Positions 1-5,739 of a stretch of DNA of 7,107 nt are shown one piece after another. The stretch's first letter is position 1. The number at the start of each line of letters is the position of its first letter. A program made the translations under genes and the position numbers. This DNA is from Demequinaceae bacterium. Lineage in GTDB: Bacteria; Actinomycetota; Actinomycetes; Actinomycetales; Demequinaceae. The notes beneath the pieces are model-generated. The model did not search any database, was not told the DNA's origin, and worked only from the letters and a program-made list of their open reading frames with translations. The stretch is from contig WTKG01000022.1 in NCBI GenBank assembly GCA_011524475.1, forward strand, positions 1-7,107. Direction: 5' to 3'.

Positions 1-579
1 ACGTAAATCTTCGATTGTGAGTACAAGAACAGGTTCTCTACCGAATACTTTGAAGTAACGCTCAAGATGTGTGGAGGTTTGTGCTCGGGCCCGGTAGAGC
101 AATGCCTTGGGAACTGGTGCTCGCATAGGCAGGTTCTCCCCGCGTGCACGAGCGGGCTCCGCTGCTAATGCTTCTTCGAAATCAGTGAGATCTTGATGTG
201 TCATCGTCACATGTGTCATGTGAAGGGCGTACATCATCTCTACTGGGTCACGTACGAGTGCGATGATACGTGCGTGGGGGTTATGTTCTTTGATATTTTG
301 AGCTGCACTGGTCGAGTACAAATATGATGTTGATGCGTCTCCCGTAAATCGCGATTTTCCCCGATGAGCGAAACATTTTTCATACTGAATTTCATCAACA
401 ACTGACATGAGCCGTAAATTTCCGTGTACTGCTTCGGACTCCGTTCGGTAGTCAGAGGCCATAAAGTGCGGTTCTTTGGGTAAAGAAATGCAAATGTCTG
501 GGTGCTCATCAAGAAATTCGGCGAGTGCTGTAGTGCCTGATGTAGGTTCACCCACGATAAAGAAATCAACCGGCTGCAT
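1..579 (-). CDS. PAPS-dependent sulfotransferase family protein, N-terminal part (runs off left edge)
   Basis: Reading the minus strand from an ATG at 579-577 gives 193 uninterrupted codons to the window edge, so the C-terminus is missing. Enzymes of this family (Sulfotransfer_1/3 type) transfer sulfate from PAPS to a hydroxyl or amine on a carbohydrate or small molecule. The start VDFFIVGEPTSGTTALAEFL (residues 4-23) is the 5'-phosphosulfate loop. KEPHF (35-39), GDAS (80-83), a 3'-phosphate-binding region ALVRDPVEMMYALH (107-120), FEEALAAE (134-141) and ERYFKVFG (173-180) follow in the family order and spacing. Two positions are odd: the usual loop lysine (PKSGTT/PKCGTT) is Thr13, and the usual serine after the RxP segment is Ala118. 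An in-frame TGA lies 27 codons upstream with no ATG, GTG or TTG before 579, so this start is forced, although its ribosome site is weak. It is divergent from metG and lower in G+C than its neighbours. The acceptor substrate cannot be inferred. The family call is firm; activity is uncertain. Confidence 0.88.
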   Translation of the reverse strand, partial: MQPVDFFIVGEPTSGTTALAEFLDEHPDICISLPKEPHFMASDYRTESEAVHGNLRLMSVVDEIQYEKCFAHRGKSRFTGDASTSYLYSTSAAQNIKEHNPHARIIALVRDPVEMMYALHMTHVTMTHQDLTDFEEALAAEPARARGENLPMRAPVPKALLYRARAQTSTHLERYFKVFGREPVLVLTIEDLR

Positions 580-673
580 GCCGTAATCGTAGTCGTCTTC
601 AAGGCCTAGTCGAAAAGCATCTCCGTATATCGCTCAGGCGGAGTCATGAGCACATGTCCCCACCTCGTCTTAC

Positions 674-679
674 TAGGAT
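674..679 (+). promoter_or_regulatory. Candidate -10 element of a leaderless metG promoter
   Basis: TAGGAT fits the TANNNT -10 pattern. It ends six bases before the metG ATG, the spacing at which transcription would begin at or next to the start codon, as in the leaderless mRNAs common in actinobacteria. No convincing -35 hexamer lies 16-18 bp upstream. The same bases include AGGA (675-678), seven bases from the ATG, which could instead act as a conventional ribosome binding site, so the two readings compete. The remainder of the 580-685 divergent spacer shows no other clear element. Confidence 0.3.
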
Positions 680-685
680 GGCCGC

Positions 686-2476
686 ATGGCACATATCCTG
701 AGCGCCGTTGCATGGCCTTACGCTAATGGCCCCCGGCATATCGGACACGTAGCAGGTTTTGGGGTTCCCTCGGATGTGTTCTCTCGATACATGCGTATGG
801 CTGGGCACGACGTGTTGATGGTGTCAGGAACCGACGAGCACGGTACTCCGATTTTGGTGCAGGCGGAGCAGGAAGGGGTGAGCCCACAAGAACTCGCGGA
901 TCGTTATAACCGCGTGATTGTGGAAGACCTTGTGAATCTCGGGCTGTCGTATGACCTCTTTACTCGCACCACCACTGGCAATCATTACCAAGTAGCTCAG
1001 GCAATGTTTAAAGCTGTCCACGCGAATGGCTACATGGTGGCGCAATCAGGCAAGGGTGCGATTAGTCCCTCTACGGGGCGGACGTTGCCGGACCGCTACA
1101 TCGAAGGCACGTGTCCCATCTGTGGGGATGACGGGGCTCGCGGCGATCAATGTGACAATTGCGGCAATCAGCTTGATGCTGCGGAATTGCGCAATCCGGT
1201 CAGTCGCATCAATGGTGAAACGCCCACCTTTGTGGACACTGAGCACTATTACCTGGACCTTCCCGCGCTTGCGGATGAGCTTGCTACTTGGCTGGGTTCT
1301 CGTGATGGCTGGCGTCCGAATGTCCTTAATTTCTCCAAGAATCTGCTTGCAGATGTGCGGCCTCGCGCCATGACTCGCGACATTGATTGGGGAATTCCGG
1401 TCCCACTAGAGGGATGGGAAGACAATCCGAATAAGCGTCTCTATGTCTGGTTTGATGCGGTGATCGGCTATTTGAGCGCCTCTGTGGAGTGGGCGCGTCG
1501 CACGGGTGACGCGGAGGCATGGCGGGCGTGGTGGAACGATCCTGAAGCGCGCGGCTATTACTTCATGGGTAAGGACAACATCACGTTCCATTCTCAGATT
1601 TGGCCAGCAGAACTACTGGCAGCAAATGGCCGAGGGGCACACGGAGGTCAGCAGAGTTTCTTTGGTGACCTGCAACTACCCACGGAAGTGGTGTCGAGCG
1701 AGTTTTTGACAATGGAGTCCGCCAAGTTCTCGTCTTCGCGTGGGCACGTTATTTATGTGCGCGACATGTTGGCGCGTTACCAGCGGGATGCATTGAGGTA
1801 CTTCATCGCAGTTGCCGGCCCAGAGACTGCAGATGCAGATTTCACCTGGTCGGAATTCAAGCGCCGTACCAACGACGAGTTGGTTGCCGGGTGGGGAAAC
1901 TTGGTCAACCGCACCGCAAGTTTGGTGCATCGCAATATCGGCAGTATCCCTGCCCTGGGAGACCTGACCCCAGAAGATCAGGCTGCGCTCGAAACCTCGA
2001 ATGCTGCCTTCGGCAACGTCGGTGGATTGATTGCGAAACATCGCCAGCGACAGGCGATTTCCGAGGCAATGCGAGTCGTCGGAGAGGCAAATAAATACCT
2101 TGCTGATCAAGCTCCGTGGAAACTCAAGGAGTCTCAGCCAGAACGTATGCGTGATGTGCTCGCTGTTGCCTGCCAATTGGTGGCAGATGCCAACACCTTA
2201 TTGAGCCCTTTCATGCCTCACAGTGCCCGATTGGTGGCAGAAACTTTTGGTGCCGAAGCCCCGGGTTCTCCGCTACCTGAACTACGTGAGGTCAGTGATC
2301 TTGATCGCGCAGATCGCGAATATCCAATTATCACTGGTGACTACACCGGCGCGCGTGGGACGTGGGGTCGCACCCCATGTGTCGCGGGCACTCCGGTACC
2401 TCGGCCGGCCCCCATCTTTGACAAATTGGATGACGGGATTGTGGAAGAAGAAATCGCTCGCATGGCTCAGGAGTAG
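686..2476 (+). CDS. metG: Methionyl-tRNA synthetase
   Basis: A cytoplasmic class I aminoacyl-tRNA synthetase that activates methionine with ATP and charges initiator and elongator tRNA-Met. The Rossmann catalytic domain opens with [15 protein letters not shown], placing the HIGH signature at residues 18-21. A connective-peptide zinc knuckle carries Cys143, Cys146, Cys156 and Cys159 (CPIC...CDNC), which marks the zinc-containing subtype. VWFDAVIGY (254-262) and [17 protein letters not shown] (295-311) are typical catalytic-core blocks. The KMSKS loop is present as KFSSS (347-351), so the second lysine is serine. The alpha-helical anticodon-binding domain follows, with GWGNLVNR (402-409) and APWKL (476-480). 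At 596 residues it has no room for the C-terminal EMAP/Trbp111-type tRNA-binding domain found in longer bacterial forms such as that of E. coli. It is the first gene of the plus-strand run, and its TAG stop overlaps the next start by one base. Confidence 0.97.
   Translation: MAHILSAVAWPYANGPRHIGHVAGFGVPSDVFSRYMRMAGHDVLMVSGTDEHGTPILVQAEQEGVSPQELADRYNRVIVEDLVNLGLSYDLFTRTTTGNHYQVAQAMFKAVHANGYMVAQSGKGAISPSTGRTLPDRYIEGTCPICGDDGARGDQCDNCGNQLDAAELRNPVSRINGETPTFVDTEHYYLDLPALADELATWLGSRDGWRPNVLNFSKNLLADVRPRAMTRDIDWGIPVPLEGWEDNPNKRLYVWFDAVIGYLSASVEWARRTGDAEAWRAWWNDPEARGYYFMGKDNITFHSQIWPAELLAANGRGAHGGQQSFFGDLQLPTEVVSSEFLTMESAKFSSSRGHVIYVRDMLARYQRDALRYFIAVAGPETADADFTWSEFKRRTNDELVAGWGNLVNRTASLVHRNIGSIPALGDLTPEDQAALETSNAAFGNVGGLIAKHRQRQAISEAMRVVGEANKYLADQAPWKLKESQPERMRDVLAVACQLVADANTLLSPFMPHSARLVAETFGAEAPGSPLPELREVSDLDRADREYPIITGDYTGARGTWGRTPCVAGTPVPRPAPIFDKLDDGIVEEEIARMAQE
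2469..2473 (+). promoter_or_regulatory. Ribosome binding site of tatD, inside the metG 3' end
   Basis: AGGAG is formed by the last two sense codons of metG. It sits only two bases before the first GTG (2476) of a tandem GTGGTG but five bases before the second GTG (2479), so the second valine codon is the better-spaced start. The two possible proteins differ by one residue. Confidence 0.55.
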
Positions 2477-3330
2477 TGGTGTCGCGTCCGGGCCCGTGGC
2501 CGCCGCTACCAGAAGCGTTGCCGTCTCCCATCGTGGACAATCACGCCCACCTCGAGTGGCCTGCAGGTGACGAACCGAAATCGGTTACCCAGCGCCTAGA
2601 GGAGGCAGCGCAGGTAGGCGTCACCCGGGTGGTGCAGGTCGGGTGCGAACTCACCTCTGCGAGGTGGACGGTAGGCGCGGTAGAAGAACACCCGCAACTT
2701 GTCGGAGCGGTCGCATTGCATCCCAACGAAGCCCCTCTCCACGCTGCTAGAACCCATGAATCTGAAGTGTCCTACCCGGAAGCGTTTGCAGAGATTGCCG
2801 ACCTTGCTTCCCACGAAAGGATTCGCGCGGTGGGAGAGACTGGCCTCGATTTTTTTCGCACGGACGAGTCAGGAAGAGCCGCCCAGGTGGAAGCTTTTCG
2901 CGATCACATTCGGCTCGCGAAGGAATATGGGAAACCTCTGCAGATTCACGACCGTGACGCACATCGTGAGGTGATTGACATTCTTGATCGCGATGGGGCT
3001 CCAGAGGTCACGGTGTTCCACTGCTTTAGCGGTGATGCAGACATGGCCGACGTGTGTGCGGAACGCGGGTGGTACTTGTCTTTTGCAGGAACAGTCACGT
3101 TTCGTAATGCTGCTGATGTGCGTGAAGCGTTGGTACGGACCCCGATGAACCGAGTGCTAGTGGAGACCGATGCGCCTTTTCTTACCCCTCATCCGCATCG
3201 GGGTGCACCGAACTCTCCCGCAATGGCCGCGCTCACCATGGGTACTATCGCAGAGGTCAAAGGCTATTCACTCGCAGACGCGTGTATGCACGTGTCGCAC
3301 ACATCTGAGGAGGTGTATGGGCCGTGGTGA
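2476..3330 (+). CDS. tatD: TatD family metal-dependent hydrolase (DNase)
   Basis: A cytoplasmic TIM-barrel amidohydrolase-type nuclease; TatD relatives act as 3'-5' exonucleases on DNA and RNA and have been linked to DNA repair or degradation. The full metal-ligand set is visible: the HxH pair His23 and His25 in DNHAHL, Glu121 in GETGLDFF (120-127), His158 in IHDRDAH (157-163), His182 in FHCFSG (181-186) and Asp232 in ETDAPFLTP (230-238). The length of 284 residues is normal for actinobacterial TatD, with a short proline-rich N-terminal extension before the barrel. The start is GTG at 2476 or, by ribosome-site spacing, GTG at 2479. It directly follows metG and overlaps the next gene, so it is almost certainly translated from the same mRNA. 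The metG-tatD pairing near rpfB and ksgA is a known actinobacterial arrangement. Confidence 0.94.
   Translation: MVSRPGPWPPLPEALPSPIVDNHAHLEWPAGDEPKSVTQRLEEAAQVGVTRVVQVGCELTSARWTVGAVEEHPQLVGAVALHPNEAPLHAARTHESEVSYPEAFAEIADLASHERIRAVGETGLDFFRTDESGRAAQVEAFRDHIRLAKEYGKPLQIHDRDAHREVIDILDRDGAPEVTVFHCFSGDADMADVCAERGWYLSFAGTVTFRNAADVREALVRTPMNRVLVETDAPFLTPHPHRGAPNSPAMAALTMGTIAEVKGYSLADACMHVSHTSEEVYGPW
3307..3313 (+). promoter_or_regulatory. Ribosome binding site of the cysteine hydrolase gene, inside tatD
   Basis: GAGGAGG is a near-perfect Shine-Dalgarno sequence within the last codons of tatD. It lies ten bases from the GTG at 3324 and thirteen from the following GTG at 3327, which supports the first of the two tandem GTG codons. 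It is the strongest ribosome site of the plus-strand run, implying efficient translation despite the gene overlap. Confidence 0.6.
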
Positions 3331-3920
3331 GAGACGGTGAAAACGTGGTGCTGGAGCCTCGTGCGGCGCTTGTGGTTATTGATCTTCAGCGAGGTTTTGA
3401 TGATCCCGTTTGGGGCGTGCGCAACAATCCCGACTGCGAGACACACATTGCCCAGTTAGCTCGCATGTGGTCTGCAACCGGGCGACCTATCGTGATGGTG
3501 AGGCACGATTCCGTGCATTCTGATAGCCCTCTGCGGCCAGGTCAGAGCGGGCACGACTTCAAACCTGAGATTGCCGACGTGACGTATGACCTGTTGGTGA
3601 CCAAGTCTGTGAACTCCGCGTTTATTGGGCAACCTGCTCTCGAGGAGTGGCTTCGGGAACAGAGCATTGAGCAGATTGCGGTGTGCGGAATTCAAACCAA
3701 CATGTGTTGTGAAACGACAGCACGCATGGGGGGAAACCTTGGTTTCGACGTGTTATTCGTCATTGACGCCACCGCGACCTTTGGTATGCGTGCTCCGGAT
3801 GGGACCGTTATTTCGGCAGATGAGCTTTCTCGCGTCACGGCAACCAACCTTGATCCCGAATTTGGAACCGTGGTGACGACGGCCCAGATGCTGCGGGCAG
3901 CGGAGCAAAAACCGACGTAA
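3324..3920 (+). CDS. Isochorismatase-like cysteine hydrolase
   Basis: A member of the isochorismatase/nicotinamidase/N-carbamoyl hydrolase superfamily (COG1335 type), which hydrolyses amide, carbamoyl or vinyl-ether bonds through a Cys-Asp-Lys triad. The triad can be placed: Asp20 in LVVIDLQRGF (16-25), Lys94 in LVTKSVNSAF (91-100) and most likely Cys128 in CGIQTNMCCETTAR (121-134), which has a second cysteine next to it. The conserved strand-end motif FVIDATATFG (145-154) follows. The length of 198 residues is normal for the family, and there is no signal peptide, so it should be cytoplasmic. The substrate cannot be deduced from sequence: nicotinamide, ureide or carbamoyl compounds and antibiotic lactams such as streptothricin are all known for relatives. 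It overlaps tatD by 7 nt and sits where the metG-tatD-rpfB-ksgA cluster usually has no gene. The family is confident; the specific function is unknown. Confidence 0.88.
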   Translation: MVRDGENVVLEPRAALVVIDLQRGFDDPVWGVRNNPDCETHIAQLARMWSATGRPIVMVRHDSVHSDSPLRPGQSGHDFKPEIADVTYDLLVTKSVNSAFIGQPALEEWLREQSIEQIAVCGIQTNMCCETTARMGGNLGFDVLFVIDATATFGMRAPDGTVISADELSRVTATNLDPEFGTVVTTAQMLRAAEQKPT

Positions 3921-3931
3921 TTGTATTCAAG

Positions 3932-3950
3932 CGGACACGTCGGTGTGCCG
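3932..3950 (+). other. Short hairpin between the cysteine hydrolase and G5 protein genes
   Basis: CGGACAC (3932-3938) can pair with GTGTGCCG (3943-3950) around a four-base loop, giving seven base pairs with one bulged G. There is no T-run after it, so it is a poor intrinsic terminator. It may be an attenuating or RNA-processing stem separating the upstream three genes from the downstream two. No clear internal promoter was found in the 71-nt spacer 3921-3991. Confidence 0.3.
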
Positions 3951-3977
3951 ATGAAGAAGGCGACATCTCTGCGTCAC

Positions 3978-3983
3978 GAAAGG
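3978..3983 (+). promoter_or_regulatory. Ribosome binding site of the G5/transglycosylase gene
   Basis: GAAAGG lies eight bases before the ATG at 3992, a normal spacing. No in-frame ATG, GTG or TTG exists upstream in the spacer, so this site and ATG define the start. Confidence 0.6.
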
Positions 3984-3991
3984 TACGTGCC

Positions 3992-4777
3992 ATGACTCCC
4001 GAACACGTGGGTGGGAGAACGCGTCGGCAACGACGCCTCCATGCCGCCGCACGTATGCGTAAGGTGCGTACGCGGGTGGTGACAATAACTGTCGCTGTCG
4101 CTGCAGCTACCGCGGGGGTCCTTTCCGCAGCAGCTCTTGCAGCGCCATCCCAGGATGCGGCAGGAGCGTTCGAGACAGGTCACGTACAGACGGAAATCGC
4201 GGTCGCAGACATGGAGGAAACGTTTACGTCTCAGATTGTGACGGAACGTACGCCCTATATGGACATCACGGAGCGTGATGCAGATATCCCTGAGGGCGTG
4301 GTGAGGCGCATCGCCACAAGCAGGGATGAGATCGTCGAAGTCACCTACTTAATTACCTCTGTGGGGGGTGTAGAACACTCGCGTACGTCGCTAGCGGAGG
4401 TAGTGGTGCAGTCTGGTCAAGCCGGCAGAGTCGTGGAAGGGACGTTGCCTGTGCCTTCCCGGGGAGCGGTGACGGAAGGCTCCACACGTGCCCTCGGTAA
4501 ACAAGCCGCGGAAGACTCCGGGTGGACGGGAGTGCAGTGGCGATGCTTAGACAACCTCTGGGAACGCGAATCAAATTGGCGGACAACAGCGGAGAACCCT
4601 TCTTCTGGAGCGTATGGCATTCCACAGTCTTTGCCTGGCTCCAAGATGGCGACTCACGGCTCGGATTGGCGTACTAATCCGGAGACTCAAATCTCCTGGG
4701 GGCTGCATTACATCCGTTCTCGGTACGGAAGCCCGTGCGAAGCCTGGGCGCACTTTCTCGACCGTAACTGGTACTGA
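3992..4777 (+). CDS. Secreted G5-domain protein with transglycosylase/lysozyme-like C-terminus (RpfB position)
   Basis: A probable extracytoplasmic peptidoglycan-cleaving enzyme. An arginine-rich N-terminus (residues 9-28) precedes a hydrophobic Ala/Val segment (about 29-51) ending in ALAAPS, consistent with a signal peptide cleaved after ALA. Residues about 80-151 match a G5 domain: TERTPY, a tract ending in EVTYLITSVGGVE, and a closing RVVEGT. The C-terminal part (about 178-261) reads as an SLT/lysozyme-like domain of the kind often annotated in actinobacteria as transglycosylase or aggregation-promoting-factor-like: WRCLDNLWERESNW, NPSSGAYGIPQSLPGSKM, then WGLHYIRSRYGSPCEAW. Glu193 in the RES motif is the likely catalytic acid, and Cys185 and Cys249 could form a disulfide. 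The gene occupies the rpfB place between tatD and ksgA, yet the Rpf domain is not recognisable and there is little room for DUF348 repeats; 261 residues is short for RpfB. Domain calls are from motif memory, not a search. Confidence 0.87.
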   Translation: MTPEHVGGRTRRQRRLHAAARMRKVRTRVVTITVAVAAATAGVLSAAALAAPSQDAAGAFETGHVQTEIAVADMEETFTSQIVTERTPYMDITERDADIPEGVVRRIATSRDEIVEVTYLITSVGGVEHSRTSLAEVVVQSGQAGRVVEGTLPVPSRGAVTEGSTRALGKQAAEDSGWTGVQWRCLDNLWERESNWRTTAENPSSGAYGIPQSLPGSKMATHGSDWRTNPETQISWGLHYIRSRYGSPCEAWAHFLDRNWY

Positions 4778-5667
4778 TGGTCCAGCTACTCAGCCCCACG
4801 GACGTCAGGCTTTTGGCAGACGATTTGGGTGTGCGTCCCACGAAGAAGTGGGGGCAGAACTTTGTGGTGGACCCTGGCACGGTACGCAGAATTGCTCGCA
4901 TCGCACAGGTCGGGGCACACGATCACGTACTAGAAGTGGGGCCTGGCCTTGGTTCGCTTACGCTCGCGCTTATGGAAACCGGAGCACGGGTCACGGCGGT
5001 AGACATTGACGAGCGTCTCGTGCAAGAACTCCCCGCCGTTGTCTCTACACGAGCCCCTGAGCATGCGCACCGTTTCTCAGTTCTTCACCACGATGCTCTA
5101 CAACTCACGCCTGACGACCTTCGTCAGGCCTACCACGAAGGCACTGAGGAGGGCGAGTCGCTATCTGAGCCCACAGCTCTGGTCGCGAATCTTCCGTACA
5201 ACGTGTCGGTGCCGGTGATTCTTCATGTATTAGAGACCTTTCCCTCGATCAGGAAAGTATTAGTGATGGTTCAGTCTGAAGTGGCGGCCAGGCTGACATC
5301 CTCACCGGGTTCTCGCATCTATGGGATTCCTTCGGTGAAGGTGGCATGGTACGCACAGGCGCGTGCTGCTGGTGAAGTGAAACGCAATGTTTTTTACCCC
5401 GTGCCACGGGTGGATTCGTCACTCGTGTGGATGGAGCGCCGGGATCAACCGATGTCGGCTGTGCCGAGAACCAAAGTTTTTGCGCTGGTGGATGCGGCGT
5501 TTGCGCACCGGAGAAAGGCGCTCCGTGGAGCGTTAGCTACGTACGTAGGCGGTGCGGAACAGGCAGAACACGCCCTTCGACTCTCTGGTATCGACCCGTG
5601 GGCTCGCGGCGAAACATTGGCGGTAGAAGATTTTGTGCGATTGGCGGAAACAATCGCCCACGGATGA
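4777..5667 (+). CDS. rsmA: 16S rRNA (adenine1518/1519-N6)-dimethyltransferase
   Basis: RsmA (KsgA) uses S-adenosylmethionine to dimethylate two adjacent adenines in the 3'-terminal helix of 16S rRNA during late 30S assembly; its loss classically gives kasugamycin resistance. The family start RPTKKWGQNFVVDPG (20-34) is present, then SAM motif I VLEVGPGLGSLTLAL (51-65), the acidic ribose-binding strand VTAVDIDE (72-79), the catalytic NLPYNVSVPV (138-147) and the C-terminal blocks FYPVPRVDSSLVWM (206-219) and AFAHRRKALRGAL (241-253). The length of 296 residues is typical for actinobacteria. The start codon shares its A with the preceding TGA stop (TGATG), and no Shine-Dalgarno is visible just upstream, so translation probably depends on re-initiation after the G5 protein. 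Placement directly after the rpfB-like gene is the conserved actinobacterial order. The usual next gene, ispE, is absent; a terminator follows. Confidence 0.96.
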   Translation: MVQLLSPTDVRLLADDLGVRPTKKWGQNFVVDPGTVRRIARIAQVGAHDHVLEVGPGLGSLTLALMETGARVTAVDIDERLVQELPAVVSTRAPEHAHRFSVLHHDALQLTPDDLRQAYHEGTEEGESLSEPTALVANLPYNVSVPVILHVLETFPSIRKVLVMVQSEVAARLTSSPGSRIYGIPSVKVAWYAQARAAGEVKRNVFYPVPRVDSSLVWMERRDQPMSAVPRTKVFALVDAAFAHRRKALRGALATYVGGAEQAEHALRLSGIDPWARGETLAVEDFVRLAETIAHG

Positions 5668-5698
5668 CCCCTGCGTGGAGATGCAGGGGCCATCCGTG
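5659..5698. terminator. Strong hairpin at the ksgA end, likely bidirectional terminator
   Basis: The left arm (5659-5674) is CACGGATG, one unpaired A, then CCCCTGC. The right arm (5683-5698) is GCAGGGG, one C, then CATCCGTG. This gives 8 plus 7 base pairs with a single A/C mismatch and an eight-base loop. The ksgA stop TGA (5665-5667) lies within the left arm. There is no long T-run on the plus side, which is common for actinobacterial terminators. On the minus strand the stem follows the metY stop by about 40 nt, so it can end both convergent transcripts. Confidence 0.75.
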
Positions 5699-5699
5699 C

Positions 5700-5712
5700 A
5701 GTGCGAAGCACT
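5700..5712. terminator. Second small hairpin in the convergent ksgA-metY spacer
   Basis: AGTGC (5700-5704) and GCACT (5708-5712) form a five-base-pair stem closed by GAA; on the minus strand the loop is TTC. It sits one base from the large stem and 28 bases beyond the metY stop, so it may reinforce termination of metY transcripts. It is weak on its own. The rest of the spacer up to 5739 shows no gene. Confidence 0.4.
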
Positions 5713-5739
5713 CTTGTGCCTAGCGCACGTGTGGTGCAA

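Noticed and set aside
240..602. 120-codon minus-strand frame opposite metG, starting with TTG
   Set aside because: It is a shifted frame over the sulfotransferase; the correct minus-strand frame carries all family motifs and runs to the window edge.
1676..2176. 166-codon minus-strand frame inside metG
   Set aside because: It lies wholly opposite a confident metG coding region, shows no recognisable motif, and fits an antisense shadow.
2175..2242. Twelve-base direct repeat (ATTGGTGGCAGA) near 2176 and 2230
   Set aside because: Both copies encode LVAD/LVAE in the same metG frame; coincidental codon repetition is the simplest explanation.
3921..3991. Possible cyclic di-AMP (ydaO-type) riboswitch before the wall-hydrolase gene, as known for some rpf genes
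   Set aside because: The spacer is only 71 bases, too short for that riboswitch class, and no core motif is seen.
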